Below are positions 19,318 through 30,199 of a DNA stretch of 64,000 bases, piece by piece. Positions within the stretch are counted from its first letter, which is position 1. Each line of letters begins with the position of its first letter. Both the position numbers and the translations under genes were made by a program. Source of the stretch: Vibrio aestivus (GTDB lineage: Bacteria > Pseudomonadota > Gammaproteobacteria > Enterobacterales > Vibrionaceae); contig JYJN01000021.1 of the NCBI GenBank assembly GCA_003263845.1, positions 1-64,000 on the forward strand. Reading direction: 5' to 3'. The notes below the pieces were generated by a model, which had not been told where the DNA came from, searched no databases, and saw only the letters and a program-made list of their open reading frames with translations.

Positions 19318-19984
19318 GTGGTAGTCTCAAAGGCGCTTCTTCATTCATTTCTTTCTTAAATGAGCGCTTTAATCTCTCTAAGTTTGTGTTTTTCCAAGTG
19401 TCCCCGTTTGACGGGTGACACTTGTCAAAATCGATGATCCAAACTTTGTTGTTTGTATCGACTAGTATATTGTGAATATTGAGGTCAGTATGGTTAACTT
19501 GCGCGTCGTGCATTTTACGTATTTCTTGGCCAACTTTTTTTAACACATTAGCTTCAAGCTCTCGTGTTTTCAGAAGGGCAACTAAATCTTTCGCGTCATC
19601 AATTTTTTCGATTAGGATATCCGCTTTGTAAGTGAGTCCGCTTCGTTCAATTTTAGCCGCGACTGGCCTAGGAACATTTATACCATGCTGGGCAAGAGTG
19701 TTGAGGGTTTCGAGTTCTTGATAGGCGCGCGTATTCTCTAGTGTGCTAAACAAGTAATGATCTTTGACTACTTTGCCGAACAAACCTCCACGGCGATAGT
19801 GCCTCAGTGCGTAGGCCCCTTTACTTCCCTGAACAAACCAAGTTGTCCCGCGCCCTTGTGCGCTGCCGATGATGGCATCTCTCTGTCGCCAATACGCAAT
19901 ATCAAACGCATGCTCTACATCTTCATCTAGTAAATCTGGGTTGAAAAAATACCAAGTATTGTCGACTTGCTTAGTGCTAAACAT
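19277..19984 (-). CDS. kdkA: 3-deoxy-D-manno-octulosonic acid kinase
   Basis: The 235-residue protein has a eukaryote-like kinase fold: catalytic loop NHTDLNIHNILVD and the metal-binding DFD in VWIIDFDKCHPSNG. KdkA phosphorylates the single Kdo of Haemophilus and Vibrio LPS at O-4, replacing the second Kdo found in enteric bacteria. That has a consequence for the neighbour WaaA, which may be monofunctional here (inference). It is the only minus-strand gene in a plus-strand block (waaL and GT9 flank it). Confidence 0.93.
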   Translation of the reverse strand: MFSTKQVDNTWYFFNPDLLDEDVEHAFDIAYWRQRDAIIGSAQGRGTTWFVQGSKGAYALRHYRRGGLFGKVVKDHYLFSTLENTRAYQELETLNTLAQHGINVPRPVAAKIERSGLTYKADILIEKIDDAKDLVALLKTRELEANVLKKVGQEIRKMHDAQVNHTDLNIHNILVDTNNKVWIIDFDKCHPSNGDTWKNTNLERLKRSFKKEMNEEAPLRLPPNYWQYLLSGYSS

Positions 19985-20055
19985 GTATTACTATCTCGAA
20001 TTGGTTACTTTATGGCATACTTGCAAACAGAGTATATCAAACCGCTAATTGATTG

Positions 20056-21174
20056 ATGAGCCATTCAAAGCACGACCCATCTAGAAGATATCAGAAGATT
20101 TTGGTGATAGCGACGCACTGTATCGGTGACAGTTTGTTGATCACCCCGTTTACCCGCAGTTTGAGAGTGGCCTATCCGGATGCACAAATCGATGTGCTCA
20201 TCAATGAACGTGGTGGAATGGTATTTGGTACTAATCAAGATATCGATAGCCTGGTCGAAATTCCCCCTCGCCCAAAAGTGTCCGACTATATTCGCCTAGT
20301 AAAACAGTATGGCCGATATGATTTGGTTGTAAATGAGATGCTCAATGATAGAACCGCTATCTACAGTGCCGTTTTTGGTCGAGATCGTCTAGGGGCTGTC
20401 GATGAGTCTCTAACTGGGTCTTGGTTGAAAAAATGGGTGTATACCCACTACATTTCTGAACAGCATAGATTTGAGCATAAGCTGAGCCGAGCGAGCAGAA
20501 TGCTTAGTTTGATCGGCGTTGAAACGGTGCCTGAGATTATTTCTCCAGAGGAGTCTTTACCTGATCATATTGAATCTAGGTTGCCGGATTCTTATCTCGT
20601 GGTTCATGCTCCATCCTCAAATGAGATTAAGCAGTGGCCAGTTCAATCATGGATAGAAGTTATCTGCGAATTATCCAAAGCCGGATATCATTTAGTGTTG
20701 TCAGGAGCACCGTCTCCGCGCGATAAAATGATAGTGGAAGAGATTCTTGAACACTTTTCTGACTCAAATAGTATCACAAGCGTTTTAGGTGAATTGAGCT
20801 TAGCGCAAACCTCGACTTTGCTTAAGCGCAGTCAAGGTTTTGTTGGGCCAGATAGCGGCCCAGGACATATGGCGTCTGGCTACCCAATACCGATTGTATC
20901 GCTGATTAGTGTTGCTCCGGCCAGTATGTGGTCGCCATGGCCATATAAAGTTGCGGTAGATGAAGTAAATAACTTGTATCGGAACGGAGTGTCACAGCAA
21001 AGAGTAGGGAACATCAAACTGATTCAATCCGAGAGAAGCTGCGTGCCATGTTATAAAAACAAGTGCCCTATTAGTGATGACCTCTATTCCCCTTGTTTGA
21101 GAGATATTACGCCTGCTCAAGTGGTAGATGCAGTGATTGAGATGATGCCTTTAAGGACGAATAATGCGGGGTAA
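20056..21174 (+). CDS. Glycosyltransferase family 9, heptosyltransferase-like
   Basis: The 372-residue product carries the GT9 motifs ILVIATHCIGDSLLITPF, VVHAPSSNEIKQWP and GFVGPDSGPGHMASGYPIPIV, plus a Cys-rich tail (SCVPCYKNKCPI) shared with WaaF-type enzymes. It probably adds a heptose to the core (WaaQ-like or another branch). The ATG at 20056 is chosen over a TTG directly before it. Its end overlaps the next GT9 gene by 11 bases, so the two are translated together. Divergent from kdkA. Confidence 0.87.
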   Translation: MSHSKHDPSRRYQKILVIATHCIGDSLLITPFTRSLRVAYPDAQIDVLINERGGMVFGTNQDIDSLVEIPPRPKVSDYIRLVKQYGRYDLVVNEMLNDRTAIYSAVFGRDRLGAVDESLTGSWLKKWVYTHYISEQHRFEHKLSRASRMLSLIGVETVPEIISPEESLPDHIESRLPDSYLVVHAPSSNEIKQWPVQSWIEVICELSKAGYHLVLSGAPSPRDKMIVEEILEHFSDSNSITSVLGELSLAQTSTLLKRSQGFVGPDSGPGHMASGYPIPIVSLISVAPASMWSPWPYKVAVDEVNNLYRNGVSQQRVGNIKLIQSERSCVPCYKNKCPISDDLYSPCLRDITPAQVVDAVIEMMPLRTNNAG

Positions 21175-22224
21175 ACGGGTAAAACCTAAATCAATCTGTG
21201 TTCTTAGATTGTCGGCAATCGGAGATGTGTGTCACGCTGTGTCCGTAGTTCAGCAAATTCAAAAACAGTATCCCGAGTGTCGTATTACTTGGGTTATGGG
21301 CAAAATAGAAGCGCAGCTTCTACAGGACTTGGATGGTATTGAGGTCGTTGTTTTCGATAAAAAACTCGGCTTCAAAGGCATGAGGCAAGTATGGGAACAA
21401 CTTCGAGGCCAGCGCTTCGATTATCTGCTTCACATGCAGGTTGCTCTTCGAGCAAGCATACTGACCTTAGGTATTAGGGCTAAAGTTAAACTCGGTTTTA
21501 GTTGGTCTCGAGCGAAGGAAGGCCAGTGGCTTTTTACTAACAGAAAGTTGCCGAAAACAGATGTTCCTCATGTATTAGATAACTTTGCTCAATTTGCTCA
21601 TTATCTCGGGTGTCCGAAAACGAAGCCACAGTGGAATATTCCTACATCCAATCCGCCAATTAAGGCTCTTCAGTCGCCTTATGCGGTGATTAGCCCTGCT
21701 GCCAGTAAAGACGAACGAAACTGGTTGCCAGAGCGATATGCGAAGGTCGCTGAACATCTTCATGCAAAAGGGTTGCAAGTGATACTATGCGGCTCCCCTG
21801 CGGATCGAGAGAAGAAGTTAGCAGAGTCTATTATCCAGAATGCGGGTTCGCCTATCCTTAATTTAGTCGGGCAGACATCGTTGAAAGAGCTGGCTGCCGT
21901 GTTAAAGGGAGCTGCTCTCGTCATTGCGCCTGATTCAGGGCCAGCCCACATTGCGACAACCCAAGGTGTGCCAGTTGTTGGGCTATACGCTCATAGTAAC
22001 CCTAAACGAACGGGACCATACAACAGCCTAAATTATGTGGTTTCTGTTTATGAGCAAATCGCGCAGCAGCAGTATGGCAAGCCAGTTGAAGAGCTTTCTT
22101 GGGGGCTAGAGTGAAAGGTGCTAACTTAATGTCTCTTATTGAAGTGGAAAGTGTGATTGAGAAGGTTGATGCAGTCATCCATGTCGAATCCTGCAGGCCC
22201 TATGTAATAATCAATAAGAATTGA
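21164..22224 (+). CDS. Glycosyltransferase family 9, heptosyltransferase I-like, frameshifted near the end
   Basis: The product opens [21 protein letters not shown], very like WaaC/RfaC-type heptosyltransferases, and has [17 protein letters not shown] and [24 protein letters not shown]. The apparent stop at 22112-22114 follows a five-G run. With one more G the frame continues as [19 protein letters not shown] and ends at 22222-22224 (353 residues), which fits the family tail. It likely adds the first heptose to Kdo, though the exact step cannot be proven by sequence. coaD follows 25 bases later. Confidence 0.87.
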
Positions 22225-22249
22225 ACAAAAAGAACGAAGTGATAGAACA

Positions 22250-22726
22250 ATGCGAATAGCCATTTATCCCGGTACATTTGATCCCGTAACTAACGGTCAC
22301 TATGACCTTATTAAGCGTGCCGCGAGCATGTTTGATCACCTGATCATTGGCGTTGCGGAGAGCCCTAGCAAAAATACTCTGTTTTCCTTAGATGAGCGAG
22401 TTGAGTTGCTTAAAGAGACCTGCAAAGAGATTGATAATGTTTCAGTAGACGGCTTCAGTGGTTTGCTGGTGGATTTTGCTACGCAAAAGAACGCTACTAT
22501 ATTAGTCCGTGGACTGCGGACCACGATGGACTTTGAGTATGAGTTTGGTTTAACCACTATGTACCGACGTCTGAAGCCAGAATTAGAGAGTCTGTTTCTT
22601 ACGCCAGCCGAAGAGTTCGCATTTCTTTCCTCAACATTGGTACGAGAAGTGGCTATCCATGGTGGTGAAGTCGCTCAGTTTGTCCCTTCATGTGTACACA
22701 AAGCAATCTTGAACAAGCTTTCATAA
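22250..22726 (+). CDS. coaD: Phosphopantetheine adenylyltransferase
   Basis: The 158-residue nucleotidyltransferase makes dephospho-CoA from 4'-phosphopantetheine and ATP. It has the TFDPVTNGH motif (residues 9-17), [14 protein letters not shown] near 87, and the ISSTxxRE-like [11 protein letters not shown] near 130. Length is typical. In many gammaproteobacteria coaD sits within the LPS core locus beside waaA, as here. It is the second CoA gene in the window after coaBC. Confidence 0.98.
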   Translation: MRIAIYPGTFDPVTNGHYDLIKRAASMFDHLIIGVAESPSKNTLFSLDERVELLKETCKEIDNVSVDGFSGLLVDFATQKNATILVRGLRTTMDFEYEFGLTTMYRRLKPELESLFLTPAEEFAFLSSTLVREVAIHGGEVAQFVPSCVHKAILNKLS

Positions 22727-22743
22727 TCGGGTCAGACATAGTG

Positions 22744-23715
22744 ATGAATATCTTAATTTATACCCGAGCGACTCTGCCTGTTGTGAACTATGGCGGAACA
22801 GAGCGCGTCATCTGGGATTTGGTGTATGCATTGCACCTACAAGGGCATAAGGTCACGTTGCTGGCGGCCAAAGGAACTCAGTGCGATTGGGCTCGAGTCA
22901 TTGAGTATCAACCAGACGTTCGGTTAGATGGCCAATTGCCTAACGATATTGATGTGGTCCACTTTCATTCGGACTTTGAGCCGATCAGCAAGCCTTACGT
23001 TATTACTCAGCACGGTAACTCGCGTGGTCCAATAAACCCCAATACAATATTTGTGTCGTCGCAACATGCTAAAAATCACGGCGCAGAAGCGTATGTTTAC
23101 AATGGCTTGAATTGGGATAATTACCTAAAGCCAGACTTCTCTGCTGATAGGCAGCGCTTTCATTTCTTGGGTAAAGCAGCTTGGCGAGTCAAAAATGTCC
23201 AGGGTGCCATTGATATAACAAAAAAGGCAAAACAGAGTTTAGATGTACTCGGTGGGCATCGTCTGAACTTTAAAATGGGATTTCGCTTAACGTTAGATAG
23301 ACACGTTAAGTTCCATGGCATGGTCGATGATATGACCAAGTCAAAGATCATGACGCAATCGAAAGGCCTTATCTTTCCTGTGACTTGGCATGAACCTTTT
23401 GGTTTAGCGATTACAGAGAGTCTTTATTTCGGTTGCCCAGTATTCTCCACACCTTATGGCTCACTTCCAGAGCTAGTCAGTAAGGAAGTTGGCTTTCTTT
23501 CTAGTCAAGAGACACAATTAATAGAGGCAGTGGCTAACTCTGAGCGTTTTGATGCCATTCGATGTCATGAGTATGCGCAGGATTTGTTTAATGCAAACGT
23601 GATGGCGAAAGCGTACTTAGAAAAGTACCAAACGGTGGTGGATGGGTTTGATTTGAATACCAACCTTGGCAGCGTCATTACAGACTTCAAACGTCTGTCC
23701 TACGACAAGGCCTAA
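22744..23715 (+). CDS. Glycosyltransferase family 4
   Basis: The ATG at 22744 starts MNILIYTRATLPVVNYGGTE and gives 323 residues. The frame is open back into coaD, but that extension looks spurious. The GT4 GT-B features are the N-terminal GGTERVIWDLVYAL and the C-terminal PVTWHEPFGLAITESLYFGCPVFST with the E-x7-E motif. Related proteins are found beside coaD in other Vibrio genomes. It likely acts in core synthesis; sugar unknown. Intact. Confidence 0.85.
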   Translation: MNILIYTRATLPVVNYGGTERVIWDLVYALHLQGHKVTLLAAKGTQCDWARVIEYQPDVRLDGQLPNDIDVVHFHSDFEPISKPYVITQHGNSRGPINPNTIFVSSQHAKNHGAEAYVYNGLNWDNYLKPDFSADRQRFHFLGKAAWRVKNVQGAIDITKKAKQSLDVLGGHRLNFKMGFRLTLDRHVKFHGMVDDMTKSKIMTQSKGLIFPVTWHEPFGLAITESLYFGCPVFSTPYGSLPELVSKEVGFLSSQETQLIEAVANSERFDAIRCHEYAQDLFNANVMAKAYLEKYQTVVDGFDLNTNLGSVITDFKRLSYDKA

Positions 23716-23818
23716 AGGAACGAAACAAATAAGTGAGTAAAGTTGCCAAGCATTATATGTTTCAAAGGATAGTCTCCTAGTATGCGGGCAACTTATTCTA
23801 TTTTAAGGACTGCGTCGA

Positions 23819-24776
23819 TCAATACCCTACATAGGGGTCGTTGCCATCACGACGAGTCTTGAGTAGCTTCAAGATCCACATGTACTGTTCAGGCTTAGGG
23901 TTAACAAAGTCTTCAACGACTTTGTTCATCACTCTAGCATCAACGTGTTCGTCTCCAGATAGATCATCAATTGGCGTTTTAATCTCTATTTCATATTTTC
24001 CTGTTTCAATATTGTAGCTGGCAAAAGTTGGGACGATCTTCGCGCGGCTTACTTTCGCCAGTTTACCAAGCCCAGGTAGCGTTGCCTTTTCGGTAGCAAA
24101 GAAATCAACAAAAACACTTTGTTCTGGCCCGTGGTCTTGGTCAGGTAAGTAGTACCCTAAGTAACCATCTTTCACTGACTTTATGAATGGTTTGATACCA
24201 CCGCTTCTATCATAAACCCGGCCACCATATTGGACTCTTTGCTTATGCATCAGCCAATCGGTGACCGGATTTTTTTGGCTATTCGCCATAGCCGAAACAG
24301 GTAGGCCCGTTGACGCAAGTAATATAGCCGGAATATCGATACACCATGAGTGCGGAACAAGTAAAATTGCACTCTGACCTTTGGTTTGGAGTTCTTTTAA
24401 ATGCTCTAAGCCTATAATCGTAGAATTTTTTTTCAGCCAACTTTTACTACGGAGAGTTATGGCTGGAAAGCCAAGTAGAAATGCACCAGCAGTCGTTAGA
24501 CATTTTTCCAAGATAGCTTCACGTTCTTGGTCAGTTTTTTCAGGGAAGCACAACTGAAGATTAATACGCGCTTTTTGCACAGAGCCTTTTTTGCTTTTGG
24601 CACATTTTCCTTGCCACAAAGCGAGCGATTGCAACGCGCACTGAATTTGGAAGTAACGTGAGCGGCAAACCAAAGATTAAACCAAGCCACGTTCCCCAGT
24701 GTTTAGGGTTAAGAAACGCACGTTGGAATGTTGGGTTGTATGCTTTAGGGTCGTAGTCATTACGTGCTTTAGTCAC
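23819..24776 (-). CDS. lpxM: Lipid A late acyltransferase, LpxM (MsbB) type, frameshifted
   Basis: Corrected length is about 318 residues. The HX4D motif is LVPHSWCIDIPAILLAS, which matches LpxM, not LpxL. YYLPDQDHGPEQSVFVDFFA and PKPEQYMWILKLLKTR are also characteristic. LpxM adds the last secondary acyl chain to lipid A. One extra A near 24609 (GGAAAATG should be GGAAATG) breaks the frame after about residue 57; corrected it reads VARKCAKSKKGSVQKARINLQL. The gene lies apart from lpxL and is separated from hldD by a terminator. Confidence 0.93.
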
Positions 24777-24809
24777 AGAAAAACCTTAAACGAACTTATA
24801 AATAGAAAA

Positions 24810-24837
24810 GCCAAGGGATATAAGATAAACCCTTGGC
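24810..24837 (-). terminator. hldD terminator
   Basis: On the minus strand GCCAAGGG and CCCTTGGC (24830-24837 and 24810-24817) form a stem followed by TTTTCTATTT. It separates hldD from lpxM. Confidence 0.7.
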
Positions 24838-24873
24838 CCAATCACAGCAAACGAAGTTTACTTATCAACTAGT

Positions 24874-25815
24874 CTATTTATTGATGATTGACATATATTC
24901 AGCCACACCTTCAGCCACAGACTTAAACTCGTGATTGCAGCCAGCTGCTCTTAGCTTGGTTAAATCGGCTTGAGTGTACTCTTGATATGCTCCCTTCAGA
25001 TGTTCGGGGAACGGGATAGTTTCCACTTCACCTTGGCCGTGATGCTTGATTACTGCTTTAGCCACTTCTTCAAATGACTCGGCATTCCCTGTACCTAGGT
25101 TAAAAATACCGGAAACACTGTTTTCAAGGAACCATAGATTAACCGACGCTACATCTCCTACGTAAACAAAATCGCGTTTGAAGCCTTCGCTGCCGGCAAA
25201 TAATTTCGGGTTCTCACCCGCATTCATTTGATTGTTTAAATGGAATGCAACTGATGCCATGGAACCTTTATGCTGCTCGCGAGGGCCGTACACATTGAAG
25301 TAGCGGAAGCCAGTCACCTGGGACAGAGTTTCACCATGTTCTTCAGCATCTTTGAAGATGCGACGGACGTAGTTGTCAAACTGTTGCTTTGAGTAGCCAT
25401 AGACATTCAGAGCGCCCTCGTATTGAGGCTCTTCAATGAAAGTGTCTGTTTCTCCATACGTTGCAGCAGAAGAGGCATACAGGAATGGAATCTCTCGCTC
25501 TAAGCAATAGTGAAGCAGCTCTTTTGAGTACTCATAGTTATTGAGCATCATGTACTTGCCGTCCCACTCGGTAGTGGCAGAACAAGCACCTTCGTGAAAA
25601 ATCGCGTCAATTGGCCCGAACTCTTCACCTGACATGATTTGTACAAGGAAGTCGTCACGATCCATGTAATCAGCTACGTCTAAATCAACAAGATTTTGGA
25701 ACTTTTTGCCGTTCTTGAGGTTATCTACAACAAGGATATCGTTGATTCCTTTGTCATTCAGCGTTTTGACAATGTTGCTGCCAATCATGCCAGCACCACC
25801 AGTTACGATGATCAT
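24874..25815 (-). CDS. hldD: ADP-L-glycero-D-manno-heptose 6-epimerase
   Basis: The 313-residue short-chain epimerase converts ADP-D-glycero-D-manno-heptose to the L-glycero form used by the heptosyltransferases upstream. The NAD-binding motif [11 protein letters not shown] is at residues 4-14, and the catalytic YGYSK follows near residue 139. The ATG at 25815 is preferred over a GTG at 25821 because AGGAAG lies five bases upstream and the family starts MIIVTGG. It is divergent from the O-antigen operon and marks the conserved left border of this locus in Vibrio. Confidence 0.97.
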   Translation of the reverse strand: MIIVTGGAGMIGSNIVKTLNDKGINDILVVDNLKNGKKFQNLVDLDVADYMDRDDFLVQIMSGEEFGPIDAIFHEGACSATTEWDGKYMMLNNYEYSKELLHYCLEREIPFLYASSAATYGETDTFIEEPQYEGALNVYGYSKQQFDNYVRRIFKDAEEHGETLSQVTGFRYFNVYGPREQHKGSMASVAFHLNNQMNAGENPKLFAGSEGFKRDFVYVGDVASVNLWFLENSVSGIFNLGTGNAESFEEVAKAVIKHHGQGEVETIPFPEHLKGAYQEYTQADLTKLRAAGCNHEFKSVAEGVAEYMSIINK

Positions 25816-25951
25816 GTTCACTTCCTATATATTCAAAGTATGATAAGTATAACATCCCACACACTCAGGGAAATAAGGGTTATTTACTTCTCTAGTATCT
25901 ATTAGTGAGTTCTTGTACAATCCATCCCCTATTATTAAAGCAATTAGAACC

Positions 25952-25990
25952 CCTTCGCTATTGAGAGCGTGACTCAAGGGCGGTAGCGTG
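25952..25990 (+). promoter_or_regulatory. JUMPStart element with ops site (RfaH recruitment)
   Basis: The sequence ACTCAAGGGCGGTAGCGTG, whose last 12 bases GGCGGTAGCGTG (25979-25990) equal the E. coli ops consensus, lies 42 bases before the wzz start. Such JUMPStart leaders precede O-antigen and capsule operons. Paused RNA polymerase at ops recruits RfaH, which suppresses termination. RfaH control here is inferred; rfaH is not in the window. Confidence 0.95.
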
Positions 25991-26032
25991 TCTAACCTTT
26001 AACTGTTAATTAGCTTAGTCAAGGAAGTAGAA

Positions 26033-27202
26033 GTGAATCAATCTTCATCAAAGCAATCATCTGCCAGTTATCCGTATGTTCCTGAAGGTTATAAAGCGTC
26101 GAGTCAAGTTAGTGATGAGATTGACGTAAGAGAGCTGTTTCAAGCACTTTGGCAGGGCAAATTAACTATTTTAGCTTGCTTGGTTGTTTTTATTGCCGGA
26201 GCAGTTCTCCATGCTATTACCGCGCAAGAGTGGTGGCTAAGTACTGCTCGTATCGCCTTGCCACAAACACAAGACTATTCTCAATATCAAATGCAAGTGA
26301 AGCAGTTTCAACCGATTTTTGATGTGTATCAAGATGATGGTACAGTGCTTGTTAGTACGGAGCTTGATGATTTAGTCGACCAACAGACGCTGCTCAATGA
26401 GTTTATGCTGACTTTTAATTCGAATATAAATAAACGTTCTTTTTTAGAGAGTAATGCTATTTTTCAGGAATATAAGTCCAAATTGGCACTTGCTGAAAAA
26501 GCTGAAAGTACTATAGCAGACGATGAGTCTATTCGCCGTCTCTACAATGATTGGTACAAACGTTTGTCCTCAGGAGTTGCAGAGCAAAATAGCGAAGACA
26601 TTTATGATCTTTCTGTTCAGGCAACCTCTAAGCAAGACAGTTACAATATGCTTAATGATTATATTAGGTTTACATCCGATCGAGTCCGACAGAGTTTGCT
26701 CCGTAATTTGCAGGCGCTAATGAGTAGCAAAAAAAACGAGCTCTTGCAGCAAAGAAGCGCATTGACATTGCAAGCCAAGCAAAAGCTATCTGTCGAAATT
26801 CAACGAGCTGAATACGCCTTAGAGATTGCAAAAGCTGCTAAAGTCAACCAGCCAATTCAGAACTTGGGTGATGGTGAAATTTTTGCCATCAATATAGGGT
26901 CAGAGGCCATTGAGGCTAAAGTGGCAGCGCTGAAGAGTGTTGACAATCTAAGTGTTCTAGAACCAAGAATTCAGCAAATTGAATCAAAGCTAACTCTTTT
27001 AAACAATACACAAGTAAACAGAAATGTTGATTTTGAAACTTTTCGCTATTTAGAAGCCCCGGAAGCCCCGCTGAATAGAGATGCGCCTAAACGAACATTG
27101 ATTGTAGTATTGGGTGCGTTATTGGGTGGTATGTTAGGGGTTGCTATTTGCCTAGTTCGCTTTATTGTTGGGCGATCACTAAACGAACCTAGCAGTAAAT
27201 AA
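26033..27202 (+). CDS. wzz: Polysaccharide chain-length determinant (Wzz)
   Basis: The 389-residue protein starts at a GTG with AAGGAAG ahead. It has the Wzz/PCP topology: a cytoplasmic start with EIDVRELFQALWQGK, a first membrane helix (about 44-63), a long coiled-coil periplasmic region, and a second helix (about 352-376) with the proline/glycine pattern EAPEAPLNRDAPKR just before it. Wzz sets the modal length of O antigen made by Wzy. It is the first gene after the JUMPStart element. No kinase domain is attached, so it is an O-antigen type and not a group 1 capsule Wzc. Confidence 0.92.
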   Translation: MNQSSSKQSSASYPYVPEGYKASSQVSDEIDVRELFQALWQGKLTILACLVVFIAGAVLHAITAQEWWLSTARIALPQTQDYSQYQMQVKQFQPIFDVYQDDGTVLVSTELDDLVDQQTLLNEFMLTFNSNINKRSFLESNAIFQEYKSKLALAEKAESTIADDESIRRLYNDWYKRLSSGVAEQNSEDIYDLSVQATSKQDSYNMLNDYIRFTSDRVRQSLLRNLQALMSSKKNELLQQRSALTLQAKQKLSVEIQRAEYALEIAKAAKVNQPIQNLGDGEIFAINIGSEAIEAKVAALKSVDNLSVLEPRIQQIESKLTLLNNTQVNRNVDFETFRYLEAPEAPLNRDAPKRTLIVVLGALLGGMLGVAICLVRFIVGRSLNEPSSK

Positions 27203-27357
27203 AAGGCATATTATTGCGTGGGGTTTATCCAAACCCTCAAAATTGGGATGCTTCAAGAGATAGCCTGAACTAGACTGCCTCTGAGTGAATAAAAAAGTGT
27301 CCTAGAATGATACAGTGTCTGAGATAGTAAGTTTCAGTATTTAATGAGAATATTCAA

Positions 27358-28635
27358 ATGTTAGAGCTAGAAAGAATTAAAATAGCCATCATCGGTCAAG
27401 GATATGTAGGCTTGCCTTTAGCTGTCGAGTTTGGTCAAAAATATCCGACTATAGGTTTTGATATTAATGAGTATCGAGTGCAAGAGTTAAGCCTTGGTAC
27501 AGATAACACACTAGAGTGCACTGAAGAGCAGATTAAGTCCTCTCATAACTTAAGTTTTACCGCTCAACTTAACGATATCAAGTCGGCTAATTTTTATGTT
27601 GTAACAGTTCCAACTCCTATCACGGACGAGAATACTCCTGACTTAACGCCACTGAAAAAAGCTTCTGAAGCACTAGCGAGTGTTATCTCAAAAGGTGATG
27701 TGGTAGTTTTCGAATCAACCGTATATCCAGGTGCAACAGAGGAAATATGTCTACCAGTAATTGAACGATTATCGGGACTTAAATTTAATCAAGACTTTTT
27801 TGCAGGTTATAGTCCAGAACGTATTAATCCAGGCGACAAGGTGAATACGCTGACGAAAATCATGAAGATCACCTCGGGTTCCACACCTGAAGTCGCAGAC
27901 TATGTAGATAGTGTTTACAGCAGCATTATTACTGCTGGTACCCATAAAGCTTCATCAATCAAAGTAGCTGAAGCAGCAAAGGTGATAGAGAATACCCAGC
28001 GTGATTTGAATATAGCGATTATTAATGAATTCGCGAAAATCTTTAATCGCTTGGACATTGATACTGAAGAGGTTTTAAAGGCCGCTGGTACAAAGTGGAA
28101 CTTCTTACCGTTTAAACCTGGCCTTGTCGGAGGGCATTGTATTAGTGTTGATCCTTATTATTTGACTCATAAGGCCAAGGAAGTTGGTTACGCACCTGAG
28201 GTTATATTAGCTGGTCGCCGTATTAACGATGGTATGGGGCAATATGTAGCAACTCAGATGGTGAAAAAGCTATCAAGTGAAAAAATTCACATTGATGAAT
28301 CTCGAGTATTGATAATGGGCTTCACTTTTAAAGGTGACTGTCCAGATGTTCGTAACACTAAGGTTATTGAAATCATTAAAGAGTTAAAAGATTTCAATGT
28401 TCAAGTGGATGTTTTTGATAGCTGGGCTGACCCAATAGAAGTTGAACATGAATATGGCATCGAGCTTATCAGTAAGCTAGAAGAAGGTGCTTACGATGGT
28501 ATTATTCTAGCAGTTGACCATGATGAAACTAAAGCGATGGGTATTGAAGCGATTCGTAAGCTTGGTAGACAAAAGCATGTTTTATATGATGTCAAGCACG
28601 TGTTTGCTCCCGGCGTTGCTGATATTCGTCTGTAA
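27358..28635 (+). CDS. wbpA: UDP-N-acetylglucosamine 6-dehydrogenase (WbpA/TviB family)
   Basis: The 425-residue NAD-dependent enzyme oxidises C6 of a UDP-HexNAc to the uronic acid. The Rossmann motif [11 protein letters not shown] is near residue 12, and the catalytic Cys261 lies in [14 protein letters not shown]. The family cannot separate UDP-GlcNAc from UDP-GalNAc by motif alone, but the next four genes (wbpB, wbpD, wbpE, wbpI homologues) make the GlcNAc route to a diacetamido-mannuronic acid most likely. It follows wzz with a 155-base gap. Intact. Confidence 0.93.
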   Translation: MLELERIKIAIIGQGYVGLPLAVEFGQKYPTIGFDINEYRVQELSLGTDNTLECTEEQIKSSHNLSFTAQLNDIKSANFYVVTVPTPITDENTPDLTPLKKASEALASVISKGDVVVFESTVYPGATEEICLPVIERLSGLKFNQDFFAGYSPERINPGDKVNTLTKIMKITSGSTPEVADYVDSVYSSIITAGTHKASSIKVAEAAKVIENTQRDLNIAIINEFAKIFNRLDIDTEEVLKAAGTKWNFLPFKPGLVGGHCISVDPYYLTHKAKEVGYAPEVILAGRRINDGMGQYVATQMVKKLSSEKIHIDESRVLIMGFTFKGDCPDVRNTKVIEIIKELKDFNVQVDVFDSWADPIEVEHEYGIELISKLEEGAYDGIILAVDHDETKAMGIEAIRKLGRQKHVLYDVKHVFAPGVADIRL

Positions 28636-28646
28636 GGAAAATAATA

Positions 28647-29593
28647 GTGAAAAAATTCGCCCTAATTGGTACAGGTGGTACATAGCGCCTAGGCATCTCA
28701 ATGCTATTAAAGATACTGGTAACACTTTAGAGGTCGCTATAGATATAAGCGACTCTGTCGGAATTATGGATATGCACTTCCCCGACTCCGAGTTTTTCAC
28801 CGAGTTTGAAGACTTTGCCGCATACGTTGAAGATGAGGCACTTAAAGGTAACAAGCTGGACTACATATCGATCTGTACACCTAATTATTTACATGCACCT
28901 CAAATGAAGTTTGCTCTCAAAAATGGAATCGACGTTATTTGCGAAAAACCATTAGTGCTTAACTCTGAAGAACTTAATACTTTAAAAGTCTATGAAGAAA
29001 AGTATGGGGCCAAAGTTAACAGTATCTTACAGCTGAGGCTTCATCCATCTATTATTGCATTGCGAGAGAAAGTGCAAAATGCACCAGCTGACAAAGTATT
29101 TGATGTTGAGTTAACTTACATGACGTCACGAGGTAAGTGGTATTTGAAGTCGTGGAAAGGTGTGAATGAGAAGTCTGGTGGAGTAGCAACGAATGTAGGC
29201 GTACATTTTTTTGATATGTTGCACTTTATTTTTGGTGATATTAAAGCAAACGAAGTGCATTACAGAGATGAGCAAACGGTGGCGGGCTACTTGGAGTACG
29301 AGCGTGCACGAGTTAAATGGTTCTTATCAATCGATGCTAATTATCTTCCTGACAACGCAGTGCAAGGCGAGAAAAAAACCTATCGCAGTATCATGATTGA
29401 GGGTGAAGAATTAGAGTTTTCTGGTGGCTTTACCGATCTGCATACGCAAAGCTATCAAAATATTCTGGCGGGTAATGGCTATGGTTTGGAAGAAAATCGC
29501 GCGGCTATTGAAACCGTTGAAAAAATCCGTGACCAGAAAATCGTTCATATGCCTGAACATCACCACCATCTGCTTAGCAAGATTATCAAATAG
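28647..29593 (+). CDS. wbpB: UDP-GlcNAcA 3-dehydrogenase (WbpB-like), frameshifted
   Basis: A GTG at 28647 with AAGGA ahead starts MKKFALIGTGG. One T is missing near 28681 (GGTGGTACATAG should read GGTGGTTACATAG), after which the frame runs YIAPRHLNAIKDTGN to 29593, about 315 residues. It belongs to the Gfo/Idh/MocA family, with the ICEKPLVL motif. WbpB oxidises C3 of UDP-GlcNAcA and works together with the aminotransferase WbpE. It lies between the dehydrogenase and acetyltransferase genes. Confidence 0.91.
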
Positions 29594-29602
29594 GATGAGC
29601 TC

Positions 29603-30199
29603 ATGGAGTTTATGAAACATGAGACAGCTATCATTGATGATGGTGCGGTGATTGGTAAGGGTTCACGTATTTGGCATTGGTCACACATTTGTGGTGGTGC
29701 CCAAATAGGGCAAGGTGTATCCCTTGGTCAAAATGTGTTTGTTGGTAATAAAGTAACCATCGGTGACAAGTGCAAGATTCAAAACAACGTGTCTGTTTAC
29801 GACAATGTTCATCTTGAATGTGAGGTTTTTTGTGGGCCGAGCATGGTTTTTACTAATGTCTATAACCCGCGCTCAGGTATTGAGCGCAAAGATGAATTCC
29901 GTGACACAATTGTTGAACGTGGCGCTACTTTGGGGGCCAATTGTACGATCGTGTGTGGCGTGACAATTGGTAAGTACGCTTTTATAGGCGCAGGTGCTGT
30001 AATAAATATGGATGTTAAACCATATGCATTAATGGTAGGGGTGCCTGCGAAACAGATCGGCTGGATGAGCGAATATGGTGAACAGCTGGATTTACCTTTA
30101 ACAGGTAATGGTGAGGTCAAATGTCATCATACTGGTGCCATCTATCAGCTAGTTGATAGCAACATAAATAAAACATCAGGTCAAAAATGCAATTTATAG
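29603..30199 (+). CDS. wbpD: UDP-GlcNAc3NA N-acetyltransferase (WbpD-like)
   Basis: The 198-residue protein is built from left-handed beta-helix hexapeptide repeats (for example [20 protein letters not shown]). It belongs to the WbpD group that adds the second acetyl group, at the 3-amino position, from acetyl-CoA. The ATG at 29603 has AGGA upstream. Its end overlaps the next gene, wbpE, by 13 bases, which supports coupled translation. No defect. Confidence 0.92.
   Translation: MEFMKHETAIIDDGAVIGKGSRIWHWSHICGGAQIGQGVSLGQNVFVGNKVTIGDKCKIQNNVSVYDNVHLECEVFCGPSMVFTNVYNPRSGIERKDEFRDTIVERGATLGANCTIVCGVTIGKYAFIGAGAVINMDVKPYALMVGVPAKQIGWMSEYGEQLDLPLTGNGEVKCHHTGAIYQLVDSNINKTSGQKCNL

Noticed and set aside
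22690..22743. Upstream extension of the GT4 gene into coaD
   Set aside because: The family starts MNILIYTRATLP at 22744; the upstream part is coaD read in another frame.
23740..23794. Terminator after the GT4 gene
   Set aside because: The 8-base arms are 39 bases apart, too wide for a standard terminator loop, although T-rich sequence follows.
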